Source of the DNA: Neckera pumila
Lineage: Eukaryota > Streptophyta > Bryopsida > Hypnales > Neckeraceae
Reading direction: 5' to 3'
Assembly (NCBI GenBank): GCA_963969595.1
Contig: OZ018408.1
Coordinates: 33,790,108 to 33,854,107 of the forward strand
DNA length: 64,000 bases
The notes under the pieces were generated by a model. The model was not told the origin of the DNA. It saw only the letters and a program-made list of their open reading frames with translations, and did no database searches. The position numbers were made by a program, and so were the translations under genes. Shown here piece after piece: positions 11,094 through 21,613 of the stretch (its first letter is position 1; every line of letters starts with the position of its first letter).

Positions 11094-12837
11094 TAGGATA
11101 TTAAATTTGCATAATCACAATGATCCTTGGAATGGCATGAAAACAATGGCCATAGTAACTACATTATTTCTATATTGTTTTTGGTAATTGAAACAATCTA
11201 AAACAATGACACATTGTAACAATGAAAAATCAACACCCTTCCTAATTTAAGATGTAGAATGGCAACCTATTGATTTTTTTAATTATAATATAAGATATGA
11301 TTTATATTTTTATACCATGATATTATATACTATTATATTCACCCATAAAGAATTTTCTTAGCTAATTTATGTTGATGTGATTTTTCTTTACTTTACTCCT
11401 AAAATCCTCAAAAAATATCAAAGTAAATTAAGATTTCCCACAAAAAATCTGAAAATTTTATGACTTATAGATGACACGTGGTTTCATCTTAAAAAATAAT
11501 ATTTGAAAATTTCAAGAATAAAAATTTACAACATGGGAACATACAGAGTGTAAGGATTTTTGCAATTTAATTTTGTGGTCATAGGCCCATCCTTTTGAAG
11601 TAAATGAAATGTAGAGGTGAGGACAAAAGATGCCAATGTTTTTTTTAAAACAGTCTTTTTCCAACTCTTGTTCTATTCCTTTCAAAAAATTTGGACACTA
11701 GAATTATCCATTAAATCACATTGGTTCATAATGACATGGTGAACTCCTTTTGAAAGTCATCAACCTCAATGGTGCTAGAGGCACTAAAAAAACATTTCTA
11801 TGATTGCTAACCTGTCATCACTTGTGGTCTCTTCCACCTAATTTACTCGGTTATCCTCACTAATTTTTGAAATTGGTTCACTTAAAATTTATGTGCTAGT
11901 AAAAGGGAGTTGTCTTCTAGGTCAAATTGGCATAGCTCCAATTCCCAATGGTTTGGGAACAATGTCACCTGCAAATGATATTCTGCTCCTAGTATATCTT
12001 TTCTGCCAAGGTAAATCTAGTTTTGGATTTACAAGTAATATTGTCATGCCTTGTGCTTGCCTTCAATGACTTCAAGAGTCATCTTATCTATATTGAATCT
12101 CAAAGCTCGAGTATTAATTGAGTCATCTAATCATGCACTTGCTTAATCATCATCAAGATAATGTTGAGCTAATGCTTGATTACATGACTGAGCTAATGTT
12201 CAATGGCTCTGAGATTCAACATAGATAAGCTAATTATTTTGATCAAATGCTTGTTATATACCTCCAATAGTGGACTCCGAATACAAACACAAAATAGACT
12301 TATTCACAAGAACGTTTCACAAGGTGCTCATTTTATCCAACCATAGAGAGAGATCCATCTCCAAAGAGTGTCTCTTGTCCTTAAAATAGACTAAGCCTTC
12401 TTTTCTACCTTTAACTTTCAATCCTTGATTCTATCTAGAACCATCCACTAAAGTAAAAGTCCTAGTTATATATCTCCAATCAAATCTTATCCAGATCATC
12501 TCTTATTCAAATCTAGATCTTCTATTTGGAATGATCTATTCTAAATTCCAATACACTTGTCTTTATGTGGAAGTTGTCTAACTCTAGTGCATTAGTCATC
12601 CAAGTAGAGTTGTCTAACTCCATTGCATAAATCCATCGTTTGGAGATGTCTATCTCCAAGCACTCTCGTGCCTTTGTCATCCAACTAGAATTGTCTAACT
12701 CTAATGTATAAATCCATCATCTGGAAATATCCATCTCTAGGCAATCTTTGTTTGTCTACTAGTGCACATTTCAGCAAGAATTAGTTCATCCATCAATGCA
12801 TTCATCCATCAAAGGATTGTGACAAGAATCATAAAAT
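11094..12837. other. No gene; probable gypsy 3' flank, inverted and tandem repeats
   Basis: An inverted repeat (CTTATCTATATTGAATCTCA-type arms) spans 12083-12106 and 12206-12229. Degenerate direct repeats built on GTCATCCAAGTAGAGTTGTC and TCTGGAGATGTCYATCTCCA occupy about 12596-12740. The interval just beyond the gypsy fragment may contain its 3' untranslated region or LTR, but I could not define LTR ends. Confidence 0.4.
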
Positions 12838-13580
12838 TGATCATTGCCTTTAATGACAAACTAGGGTAATCTTTCCAAAAATCAATCTTTCTTTCCTAAG
12901 AAGCTTCATCTTCAAGGTAATTCTTCTACTTTATCAACAACCTTTGGAATCATTTATTTCTTAGATGTTGCATATCAAGTTTCAGAATCCTCTTTGGTTC
13001 CGCAAGTAATGCTCCTTCAAGCTCAGGCAACACGTGGCTGGGATTAGAAACATATTTCTACAAAAAACTCACATAAAAAACATTGTAAATCTAGGCAAAT
13101 TCAATTTGTAAGTCACTAGTCTTATGTGTTTGAAAATTTCAAATGGACCACAAAATCAAAGAGATATCTTCCTTGACTTACCAAGATTCAATCTTAATTG
13201 TTGAGGTGCAATTTTCAAAAACACTTTATCACCTACTTCAAACTCATGATGACTCCTTTTTTTATTAGCATAATATTTAGCTCTATCTTGAGCATGATTT
13301 ATATTCAATTTTACAGATTCAATGACTCTATTCAAATCCCTTATCATTTGATTTACACCTTCAACCTTTGAATTAGGATTTGATAGAGAAATTGGGGTCC
13401 TACATTCTTGACTATTTAAAGCAAAGAATGGATTGACACTGATATTGCTATGAGTTGTATGGTTACAAGAGAATTATACCAACTGTAGCCATCTTATAAG
13501 AATGTTGTTTCTTATCAATATACATCCTAAGCATATTTTGAAGAGTTCAATTAGTTTGTTCCATTTAGCTACCAGTCTTA
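12838..13580 (-). pseudogene. Ty3/gypsy integrase C-terminus and chromodomain-like tail, decayed
   Basis: Read on the minus strand, the order is: the end of the integrase core (TLQNMLRMYIDKK); the GPY/F-module approach (DRAKYYANKKRSHHEFEVGD, KVFLKIAP); SHVLPELEGALLAEPKRIL; and a chromodomain-like tail with RLLIK, KNYLEDEAS and IDFWKDYP. Several in-frame stops and frame changes interrupt it. Reverse transcriptase, protease and gag are absent. This is a 3' fragment of an old retrotransposon and not functional. Confidence 0.8.
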
Positions 13581-13889
13581 GGGTGATACAATGTATTTAG
13601 TCAAATTTTTGTTCTACATAGTTTAAAAAGAGATGACGAAATTCACTTATAATCTCTAAAGGTTGGCCATGATTCCCAAAAATATGTTTCAAGCTTAATT
13701 TAGCTACACCAGAAGCAATGACTGTGATAACTATAGGATAAATTGAGGAGATTTTGTCAATCTCTCCACTACAACAAAGATGCTATCATACCTTGTTGAA
13801 ATTCTAGGTAGGTCCACAAAAAAATTCATAGTGATAATTTCTTATTTTAAATTTAGAACTCCAAGAGGTTGCAAGAATCCCATTACAAA

Positions 13890-14170
13890 AATTTCAAGTC
13901 TCAACAAGGCCGCTAAGCCTTGTCCCCCCCGTGGTGCAATTAGGGGAAAAAAAATTGAAAATTTGAAATGTGATGTGGTTGCATTTCAACCACGTCAGCA
14001 TTGTTAGTGCCACGTCAGCGCCATGTCAAATTGAATTTTTTTAAATATTTTTTTCGAAAAAAAAATTAATGATTTTTTTTTCAATTCATTTATTTATTTA
14101 TTTATTTCTGTAATTGCACCTCGCGAATGCCAAAAATCACGCACTCGCAGTCTTATTGATGCCTGAACTT
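13890..14170. mobile_element. MITE-like element, GTGCAATTA-ended family C, copy 1
   Basis: An outer GTGCAATTA...TAATTGCAC pair encloses runs of A/T and a GATGTGGTTG...CCACGTCAG core. 43685-43960 has the same design. Ends are approximate. Confidence 0.45.
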
Positions 14171-15289
14171 TTTCATAATGCTAACTTTTAATTATTTGAA
14201 ATTGAATGGTTCAAATGATTTAGACTTTAGAGTAGGTGTCAATCTACACAACAAAATATAATAACTTAATCCTTATTTAGAATATATTTTTAGCAACCAA
14301 TTTTGATCATGAAATAAAAGAAGCTGATAATTTTTTCTATATATATTGGAATGATATGAAACAGGCTTTGCATGTAATCAGAATGATTAGCATCTATTTT
14401 AAAAAACTCAAGATAAAACTCCAAATTACGAAGTCAATAGTAGTTGGTTAAATTGTCAAGAAGCCCAAAGTGAGTTCCTTAGTCAATTAGGGATAAAATC
14501 ATCAAAATTATTTTTAGTACAAATAAATAATGAACCATTTAAAAAATACAAATACAAATATTTCAACTATATCTCCACAATCAAGTCAAAAAAATCATTA
14601 CCATTTTTTTTAATAAATGATTACGTAAAACCAAGAAAATATAAAAATATCAATAAAATATGTGATTTTGTTTCACATGTTTTTCTTTTGGAAAATTTAG
14701 AGCTAATGAGTCCACTTATCTTTGAGAATTTCTTGAATTTTGGAATGCTTTAAGGCTAAGTGGCAATGCTTTAACTTTGAGTTATATATCAATTTGTCGA
14801 GGATTTAATTTTATTCTCAATTTTCTTTTTTACAACAATGTTAATTAATCCTAGTATGCAACTGAATGCTAATATTGTATTGTCTTATGTACAACTGTCT
14901 GCAGTCTATTCAAAGCCAATAGAGCTCATCAAATTTAAGGATGTTTCTACTAAGCAACATTGAATATATATATATATATATATAATTGTGCTTTCAAAAT
15001 GTATTGCTTCAACTGAAAAAGTAACTTGATGTAGGAAAGTGGTTATCATGGCGTTATAAACTTGAATAGTTGAATACAAAGGGTCTTGCTATAGTAAAAG
15101 GTGTACAAAAAACATGATCATGAAGAATGCAGTGGAAGAATGCATCTACAATATAGCCCGGAATGTAGTCAATTCATGGTAAAATCTGAGAAGTGATTTA
15201 AAGATGAAACATGGACACACTAATTGTTTGTTGCAAAATTTAGGACAACATACTTGAAAAATTAACCCAAAAGGTTGCTACAAATACCA
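14171..15289. other. No gene recognised
   Basis: AT-rich sequence with a short (TA)n run near 14965-14983. No long frame or RNA gene is visible. Confidence 0.5.
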
Positions 15290-15500
15290 AGTGTCAATGG
15301 ATGACAAAGAATCCTTCTTTGTAGGCAAAAGTGCAAATGTTCATTCTTGAAATCTTGTGTAAAGAGGGGAGATCTTGCACAATAGTTTGACCTCCAAAGA
15401 ATGCTCTTTTTTCTTAAGCAAATGATTCATTGATTCACACGGTATCCAAAAGGATGATTTCTCCAATGACTAGTCCAACTTTCTAGGGTTAAATAGACTA
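15290..15500 (+). repeat. Dispersed repeat family D, copy 2
   Basis: It aligns with 50140-50370 in the same direction through TGTTCATYCTYGRAAT, TTTGACCTCCAA and AAAAGGATGATTT...GACTAGYCCA. The copies at 4805 and 54690 are reversed. Confidence 0.55.
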
Positions 15501-15625
15501 AGATCTTATAGCTGGATTCATCAAAAAGTTGAAAAAGTTGAAAAAGTATTTTAAAGTACTTTTGAACCTCGATATACTTCAAAACTCTAGAAGTTAATGA
15601 TATATAGCATTCCAATTTTCATTAA

Positions 15626-16199
15626 CCCCTAAAGTCCCATTGTTCTATTAGGGGACAAAATGGATTTTGGGCATGCTCTTACAATCTCAATGTTTGTTGT
15701 AAATTTTTGAAGTTTTTGCGAATATAGAAAAACACATGAGCTTTTTGAGAATATAATTTTTATTTCCATCACTATCCAAGATCAAAAGTTATGGCACAAT
15801 AAGCCCCAAATTTTTTCATGAGTAAAACTTAAATGTATTATTTTCTTTTGAATTTGTTTCTGTAGACTCTCAACTCAATTCTTCAACATTAAAAACTCAA
15901 AATTCAAAATCCATAGTGCAAAAATTTTAAGTTTAAAAGATTAAAAGCTAAGAAATCTAGTTGAATGAGCAAGGTGCATAAAAATTTGTTATCTTCACTT
16001 TAAATAAAAATATCTTGCAATCTATGCTGTCAAAGTTTTTAATATTTCTTTCACATATTTTTACAATAGTCTAGTACAAAAAGATCCTACGGTTAGTATG
16101 CAAAAAAAAAAAAAAAAAAAAATCTTTAAAGTTCTTTGCTCTTTGCAATAGAAATGGTGGTTTTGAGTGTTTTTTTATGAAACCTTGGGACTTTAGGGA
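15626..16199. mobile_element. TTAA-flanked MITE, 574 bp
   Basis: The terminal repeats are CCCCTAAAGTCCCA and TGGGACTTTAGGGA, with TTAA at 15622-15625 and 16200-16203. It is non-coding and includes an A21 tract near 16102-16122. The sister copy at 27362-27936 is 575 bp long. TTAA duplications and CCC termini fit a piggyBac-type origin. It ends only 80 bp beyond the stop of the BET gene. Confidence 0.8.
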
Positions 16200-16279
16200 T
16201 TAAATTATATTAGAATAGTTTTCAATAAAAATTAGTACTTATAAAGTAAATATTTTCACCAAATATCTTATCACATACA

Positions 16280-17461
16280 TCAATTTTTTGTTGTTCTTTT
16301 AGACTGGTTACTAGATCCATTACCAGACTCTTTTCTAGAATCACTATCAGAATCACTATCTGAGTCCGAGTCACTACTGGAATCACTATTAGAACTAGTA
16401 TTTGAATCATGAAATTCTATTTTATCATCATCACTATCAATAATATTAACATATTCATCTTCTTTAATATTTCCTTCACAAATTTTCTTTTTGTTTTCTT
16501 TTGATTTTGCTATTGTTGAAGATTTATTGTTTGTACCAATTCTTGGCTTCTTATTACGGCTTTTCTTCCAATTTGTCACTAATCGATCTAATTCCCACAA
16601 TGTTTTGGTATCAAGATCTTCAACTACAACTTCAACTTCATGGTCACCATTGTCCTCACCATTAGCAAGGATTTGCATCACTTGTGTAATCTTTTGTTCG
16701 GGAAGCATTTGAAGATCTTCCGTTAGCTTAATTTGTTCGTCGTATGTCATTGGCCTCTTACTCAAGTCGTGCCGGCTTGGTTTTGGTAACTTTGGAGAAC
16801 ATTTTCTTGCTACATATTTATTATTAACTTTGGGTTTGGGATTCCATCGTTTTTCAAATATATTTGATAATGCTTTTGCCATCTTGTATACATCATGATT
16901 TGCATTATTGTAAGTCATTGCATTTGAAAATGTGAGCCTCACATCGAAAGCAAAATCTTCGGGATTTCCATAACAACCATCACGCAACTTTTCATTTATT
17001 GTGCCCAAATCCATTGGATTTCGGATAATCAAAAGGTAATCGGGAATGCATAACTTGACGGGATCAACACGCTCATTGAACACCCATCCATTCTTGTGCT
17101 TCATCAATGTTTTTAAGATTACCAAACAATGCCCCATTATTCCATCATAGCTAGGATTCACCCTTTTTCGCTTTCCAAGTGTCGTGAGTTTTGTCACACT
17201 TGATTCATCATCCCAATTCATAAATTTGTCATTACAATAGAATGAATTTGATTCTGGTACGCGTTTGGAGTGTTTATTAAACTTGACATCTTCATGGTAT
17301 GTTTGTGGTACTTGGAGAATATTCATCCTTGGATTGATATTTGTTAATGCGTCGAGATGTGCTTTCATTTTGTTTTTTAGTTTATGTCTTTCATGTGCTT
17401 TGAGCCTTCCAATGTTCACATTCATAGTTCTAATATAGAATAATGATTTTCTATACAACAT
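16280..17461 (-). CDS. BET/GTE-type bromodomain protein
   Basis: 393 residues from the first ATG; an ATG at 17425 gives 381. A bromodomain lies at about 105-210, with the ZA-loop WVFNERVDP, the NPMDLGTI motif at 148-154 and the acetyl-lysine-binding Asn in TYN (185). A NET domain follows at about 236-301 (RPMTYDEQIKL, ELDRLVTNWKK). The tail is Ser/Asp-rich. This is the plant GTE layout: nuclear readers of acetylated histones that promote transcription. The frame is uninterrupted over 1.18 kb, whereas plant GTE genes normally have several introns. A retrocopy is therefore possible, but no poly(A) tail or duplication is visible. A TTAA MITE sits just 3' of it. Confidence 0.85.
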   Translation of the reverse strand: MLYRKSLFYIRTMNVNIGRLKAHERHKLKNKMKAHLDALTNINPRMNILQVPQTYHEDVKFNKHSKRVPESNSFYCNDKFMNWDDESSVTKLTTLGKRKRVNPSYDGIMGHCLVILKTLMKHKNGWVFNERVDPVKLCIPDYLLIIRNPMDLGTINEKLRDGCYGNPEDFAFDVRLTFSNAMTYNNANHDVYKMAKALSNIFEKRWNPKPKVNNKYVARKCSPKLPKPSRHDLSKRPMTYDEQIKLTEDLQMLPEQKITQVMQILANGEDNGDHEVEVVVEDLDTKTLWELDRLVTNWKKSRNKKPRIGTNNKSSTIAKSKENKKKICEGNIKEDEYVNIIDSDDDKIEFHDSNTSSNSDSSSDSDSDSDSDSDSRKESGNGSSNQSKRTTKN

Positions 17462-17953
17462 AATTATATGATAAATTAGACTAAGTATGTAATTAACATA
17501 TCATGAATGTTTGGTATTTACCAATATTATATACACAATATATATATAGATTTCATTACTAAATGTCATAAAAGTAGTATAATAAGAATATATAGTGGAG
17601 TTTGATTTTTGTAAGAGTAAAAAAAAAAGAAAAAATATTCAAAAAGTAAAAAATGATTTTTTTTAGAAGATATATATCTGTGCTTTAAATGAAGCTATTT
17701 GTTTGTTAGGGTGAGATCTCCAAAACTGTACGTCTTTTGGTAACATTGGAATGCATTCTACGAGGAAAATGCACGAAATTTGCTTTGTGATGTTTGGACC
17801 TACAATGTAAAAGCTATTGAACTTTGAAGATTTTATAAATTAGGAAATTATTTTTTACTTTTACTTTGATTGTATTAGGGTGTGAGAGTGTGAGACTTGT
17901 GCTCCAAAGGAGATGATTCGGGCAATGCAATTTCAAGTTTCTAAGTGGGCCTA
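17462..17953. other. No gene; partial relative of the 10.6-kb repeat
   Basis: Positions 17690-17880 resemble 10600-10930 (AAATGARGCTRTTTGTTTGT, then AAAGYTATTGAA and TTACTTTTACTTTGATT). This segment would be the 5' flank and promoter side of the BET gene. Confidence 0.4.
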
Positions 17954-18270
17954 AGGGAGGAGGTTCATAAAGCGCTCACTTAAGTGCTGAAACTGAATTT
18001 TGGGGAGATGATTGAAATATTTTTTAGTACATTTTCCTTCAAAGACAAATGACATTGGCATCCATCCCAAATCATTTCATGTTTTTTGGAGCTTTATAGA
18101 ATTAGTTATGAATTATTGAAGTTCAAATTTTTGACGCTTCGGAGGGCTCTAAAATCGCCCACCTCCACAAATGTTCACGGCTTGTACATTGCAAAAGAAA
18201 CATGTACAAGCAGTGAACATTGAGGAGGTGGGCGATTTTAGAGCCCAAGCTGTTTAAGAACCTCCTCCCT
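17954..18270. mobile_element. TA-flanked MITE with internal long hairpin
   Basis: The ends AGGGAGGAGGTTC and GAACCTCCTCCCT are perfect inverted repeats flanked by TA. Inside, 18144-18189 and 18202-18246 form a second nearly perfect inverted repeat beginning GGGCTCTAAAATCGCCCACC, with a loop of about 12 nt. The inner arm starts like the family A terminus, so one MITE may be nested in another. Confidence 0.7.
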
Positions 18271-18576
18271 TACTATGTTCAGACAAGAATGTGGAGCCTC
18301 CGAATACAGAAAGAGGACAGTCTCGCAGTTGAAATTGAGCATCCAGACACCGGTATAGAGTGTTCTCAATCATTTTATTGTTCTTTGTAGCTAAGTTAGT
18401 TTGAATGAATTTCATGGTGAAGAATCGGATGTGGAGCATTCAACTTCTTGTGAAGTGTCCAGAAACTACACCTGATCCAGGTCAGTGTTGCATGGGTATG
18501 CGGTATTCCTGCGGGAAAATCTTTGATTATGGTTCATTTAAAATATCCGATTGATGTCCTCTACCAAAATTCTGAC

Positions 18577-18936
18577 TAAGGTAACTACATCTAAAATCAA
18601 CCGTGTTCTAATTGCGACCCCTATCTAGGAAGGACTGACATGTTGCTTGAAGTATGTTCTACTGTCAATGATGAGTTAGGTAGGCTTAATTGGTCGCTTT
18701 AAGAGCATACTACCTTACCCGTATTTTGGCCTTATGAAAAAAAGATAAGGAGAACCAGAACTAGTACCATTCTAGAGCAGTGTTGATTGGCCACCTAAGG
18801 TCGTATGCTCTTAAAGCGACCAATTAAGCCTACCTAACTCATCATTGACAGTAGAACATACCTCAAGCAACATGTCAGTCCTTCCTAGATAGAGGTCGCA
18901 ATTAGAACACGGTTGATTTTAGGTGTAGTTACCTTA
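18577..18936. repeat. Long near-perfect inverted repeat, 134-bp arms
   Basis: Arm 18577-18710 and arm 18803-18936 differ at only a few positions and are separated by 92 bp. The outer ends are AGGTAACTACATCT after TA. The inner ends resemble the family A terminus (TAAGGTAGTATGCTCTTAAAG), so each arm looks like a small MITE and the pair lies head to head. The locus could transcribe a long double-stranded hairpin. Confidence 0.85.
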
Positions 18937-18975
18937 TACATTCTAGTTCTAGCCTGTAAGGCTTAGCTGAGGACC

Positions 18976-19094
18976 AAAAGACTTTTTTTTTTTTCTTTTT
19001 CATTTTGAAACAAGAGGGGGTTGCCTCTGCATTGAAAGAAGAAGAAACTAAAACCTTAAATCCAAAAATGGGGGAGACCTGGAGAAAGGTCGAG
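18976..19094 (-). mobile_element. 119-bp retroposon insertion with 10-bp target duplication
   Basis: A poly-T head followed by about 100 bp is flanked by GCTGAGGACC at 18966-18975 and 19095-19104. The layout is that of a severely 5'-truncated LINE or SINE copy inserted in reverse (poly-A on the minus strand). Confidence 0.7.
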
Positions 19095-19133
19095 GCTGAG
19101 GACCCTCTGCCGGGGTGAATTGCCCCTCTCATT

Positions 19134-19512
19134 AGGGCCGCGCACATGGAGCCAACGGAGGCCGTGCGACATTGCAGGTGAGGGCGCGGAAACGCGGGTT
19201 TGCCCTCACCTAGCCCTCACAGGCAGAGCGCAAAACTATGAGACCTGTGCCCTCACGGGTTTTTTACTGCGTATTTTACCGAGGTGAAGAAAACTTCGCA
19301 ACCTACTAGCAACTTCCTCGTCTCTTCGTCGTCTCTATTCTTCGACAACTTTCTTGTCTCTCTCCTTCAGCATAGACGGAAGGACTTTTTTTTTACCCGA
19401 GCTGGTTACCAAAGCGCCAAAGAAGGATTTCCACAAACCTTCGGGGTGGGGGCCCGCTTGATCAAGTTCGACGCCTAACGGAGCCCTCACCGGTGATCAT
19501 GTGTGCGGCCCT
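19134..19512. mobile_element. GC-rich MITE-like element
   Basis: AGGGCCGCGCACATG and CATGTGTGCGGCCCT form 15-bp inverted ends with one difference, flanked by ATT on both sides. The GC content is clearly higher than the surroundings, with repeated CCCTCACC/GGTGAGGG blocks inside. It has no ORF of note. Confidence 0.6.
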
Positions 19513-19751
19513 ATTGCCCCATGTATTGGGGATGAGGGGAGCTCGCTCCCACATTTGCTCCTGCAGCTCCCACACTATTGCTTCTTCTCCCATCAGCCTT
19601 CTGTGCCTGAGTTCAGGTAAGTTAGGTCAACACTGCTTGAGATTTTGGGGTTAGGGTTTAGGCTGGGGTTTTGAACTTGAAACCTTTGGATAGTTCAGAA
19701 TATTCGTTGGCAAGGCAACATTGTATTAACGTGAAAACTCCAAGCCAATGT

Positions 19752-20035
19752 TTTTTTTTTCTGGCAATTTGGTGCAAAATTGCACCAAATTTTGTGGCTT
19801 GGCACCATGCCTATAAAAAAAAATGGTACTAAAAAGGTGGAAAATTGCCAGAAAACTTCAAATAAAAAAAACATCTTAGATGAAATCGCCAGGTTGTGAA
19901 TGAAAATTGAATTATGAATATCTGATATGTTGTAATATGATATTTTCTATCCAATATGTGGATGAATGTTGAAATTTGGAGCACCATTATAACATTCAAT
20001 ATTGCCACTTTGGCACTTCATTAAAAATGAAAAAA
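19752..20035. repeat. Dispersed repeat family E, copy 2
   Basis: Same repeat as 9146-9418, here with an additional GGTGCAAAATTGCACC hairpin near its start. Confidence 0.7.
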
Positions 20036-20071
20036 AAGACCCTGCTCCAAGCTCCATTTGCAAAACGGGTA

Positions 20072-20581
20072 AGGTAGGATGCTCTAAAAGTGACCATTTA
20101 AGGGCTGGTCCGCCTTTTGCGTAGGTTTGCATGAATAGACATATTTTTCACTCATTTTTCAGAGAAAGAAAAATGGATGCCAAATGTAACCCAAGTCGTT
20201 TCATATTTTTTGAAGCATTTTTGAATTAGTTATGAATTTTCAAAGATTTTTGTTGTAGGTACCTCTTTTTTATTTTTTGGAAATAAAGATGGCCATTAAA
20301 ATCCCAAAGGGGGAAAAGGTACAATTAGTCCGGCTCTCTGGGCCGGAGAAGTCTGGGTAGGTACTTATTTGTGACCCTAGGTCTCCCAAAATGAGTTTAT
20401 TAACAACTTCTAAAGTGATTTGAGGAAATCAAGGCCAATGACTGGCTCTTACAATAAAGAATACTTTTTTCGGGGGGTCAATCAATGACTAAAGTGGTCC
20501 ATTTAAAGACCAACTCATATCTATTCAGTACCATTTTGTAGGGTTGATTTGAAGAAGCCTTGCTTTTAAAGCATCCTAACT
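20072..20581. mobile_element. TA-flanked MITE, family A copy 3
   Basis: The ends AGGTAGGATGCTCTAAAAG and CTTTTAAAGCATCCTAACT are flanked by TA. It is 510 bp instead of about 410 because of a 92-bp insertion at 20265-20356. Confidence 0.8.
20265..20356 (-). mobile_element. 92-bp retroposon fragment inside family A MITE
   Basis: A T-rich head followed by GGCCATTAAAATCCCAAAG and a GC hairpin (CCGGCTCTCTGGGCCGG) is bounded by GTAGGTACYT at 20255 and 20357. That sequence is present once at the same place in the other family A copies. This is consistent with a reversed, 5'-truncated LINE or SINE tail. Confidence 0.65.
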
Positions 20582-20762
20582 TACATCAATAGTGGATGAA
20601 GTGCTTAATTGCTTGGCTGCAACTTAGATACTTACGTTGACAAAATTGCTCCCAATTGAGATTTGAGTTAGGATTGATGAACGCTGTTACTTAGTGGCAT
20701 TGAATGTGCTAAAATACATATTGTTGATGATATTGGATGCAAATCTACATTTTGGGATTTAA

Positions 20763-21312
20763 CCCCTAATTGCTCAAGCGACCATTTTATGGTCGCTGCT
20801 TGACTTCCAGCAAAATTTTCGGGCAAAAAAATAAAATGATTTTTTTATTTTTTTATTTTTTTTTTGCAAAAGATTGGGTTGTCTATCAATGTTTATACTC
20901 AAAACTCAGATCGCTACGGTCAAACAAAAACTATAAGAGAAATAGCACAAAGTGTCTAGATATGTCTAGTGTTGAAAAACTTACTATATGGGAAAAGTAT
21001 TGGTGTTCTCATTACTAGATCTCATGCATTTTTTCACAAATCAATTGAAACCACAATTTTGACCAATCCAAAAAATTCAAATGCTAAAAATAGAAATTGT
21101 ATTTTTGGTGAATTTTTGAAGTTATACCTTCAAAATTCATTTAAAAAAAATCTAGAAATAATTTTATAATTTTGACCATACGGATGCTTTCTACTTGTTG
21201 TGCTTCACATTATCTTCTTTGGTGTGTTTTTGTGTTTCTGTTGATGTGCAGGGAATTTCAAACTTATAACAACTCTTCTTTGTTTTCATTCATATTTTCA
21301 CCATCAACATAG
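20763..21312. other. Possible left part of a TTAA element; no gene
   Basis: TTAA at 20759-20762 is followed by CCCCTAATTGCTCAAGCGACC-like sequence and a small hairpin. No matching right end is found before the 20.5-kb element begins, so this may be the interrupted target or an old fragment. Confidence 0.3.
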
Positions 21313-21334
21313 AATTAGGCATTTTTGCACTTGG
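21313..21334 (+). repeat. Left terminal inverted repeat of the 20.5-kb element
   Basis: Begins AATTAGGCATTTTTGCAC. A second GCACTTGG follows at about 21348, in the same orientation. Confidence 0.75.
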
Positions 21335-21613
21335 GGGGCGTGCGATTGCACTTGGCTAATACACCATCCAAAACAATCAACTTGAAATGTCGAGGGGGGG
21401 CATATTTTCAATAACATCAATCATTGTTTGTAAGGAAAATTGTTCAATGAATGTTTGTTAAATTTTCCATACTTTATAATTACTTTATGAAAACCTTTCA
21501 TACATTCAACTCCACACTATTTAGAAGGCACGTTACTATGCACTTCACATTCGTGCATGTCTACATATCTAAAACTAGAAGGTCAAAAGCACTCTGCAAA
21601 ATACAATGCTTCA

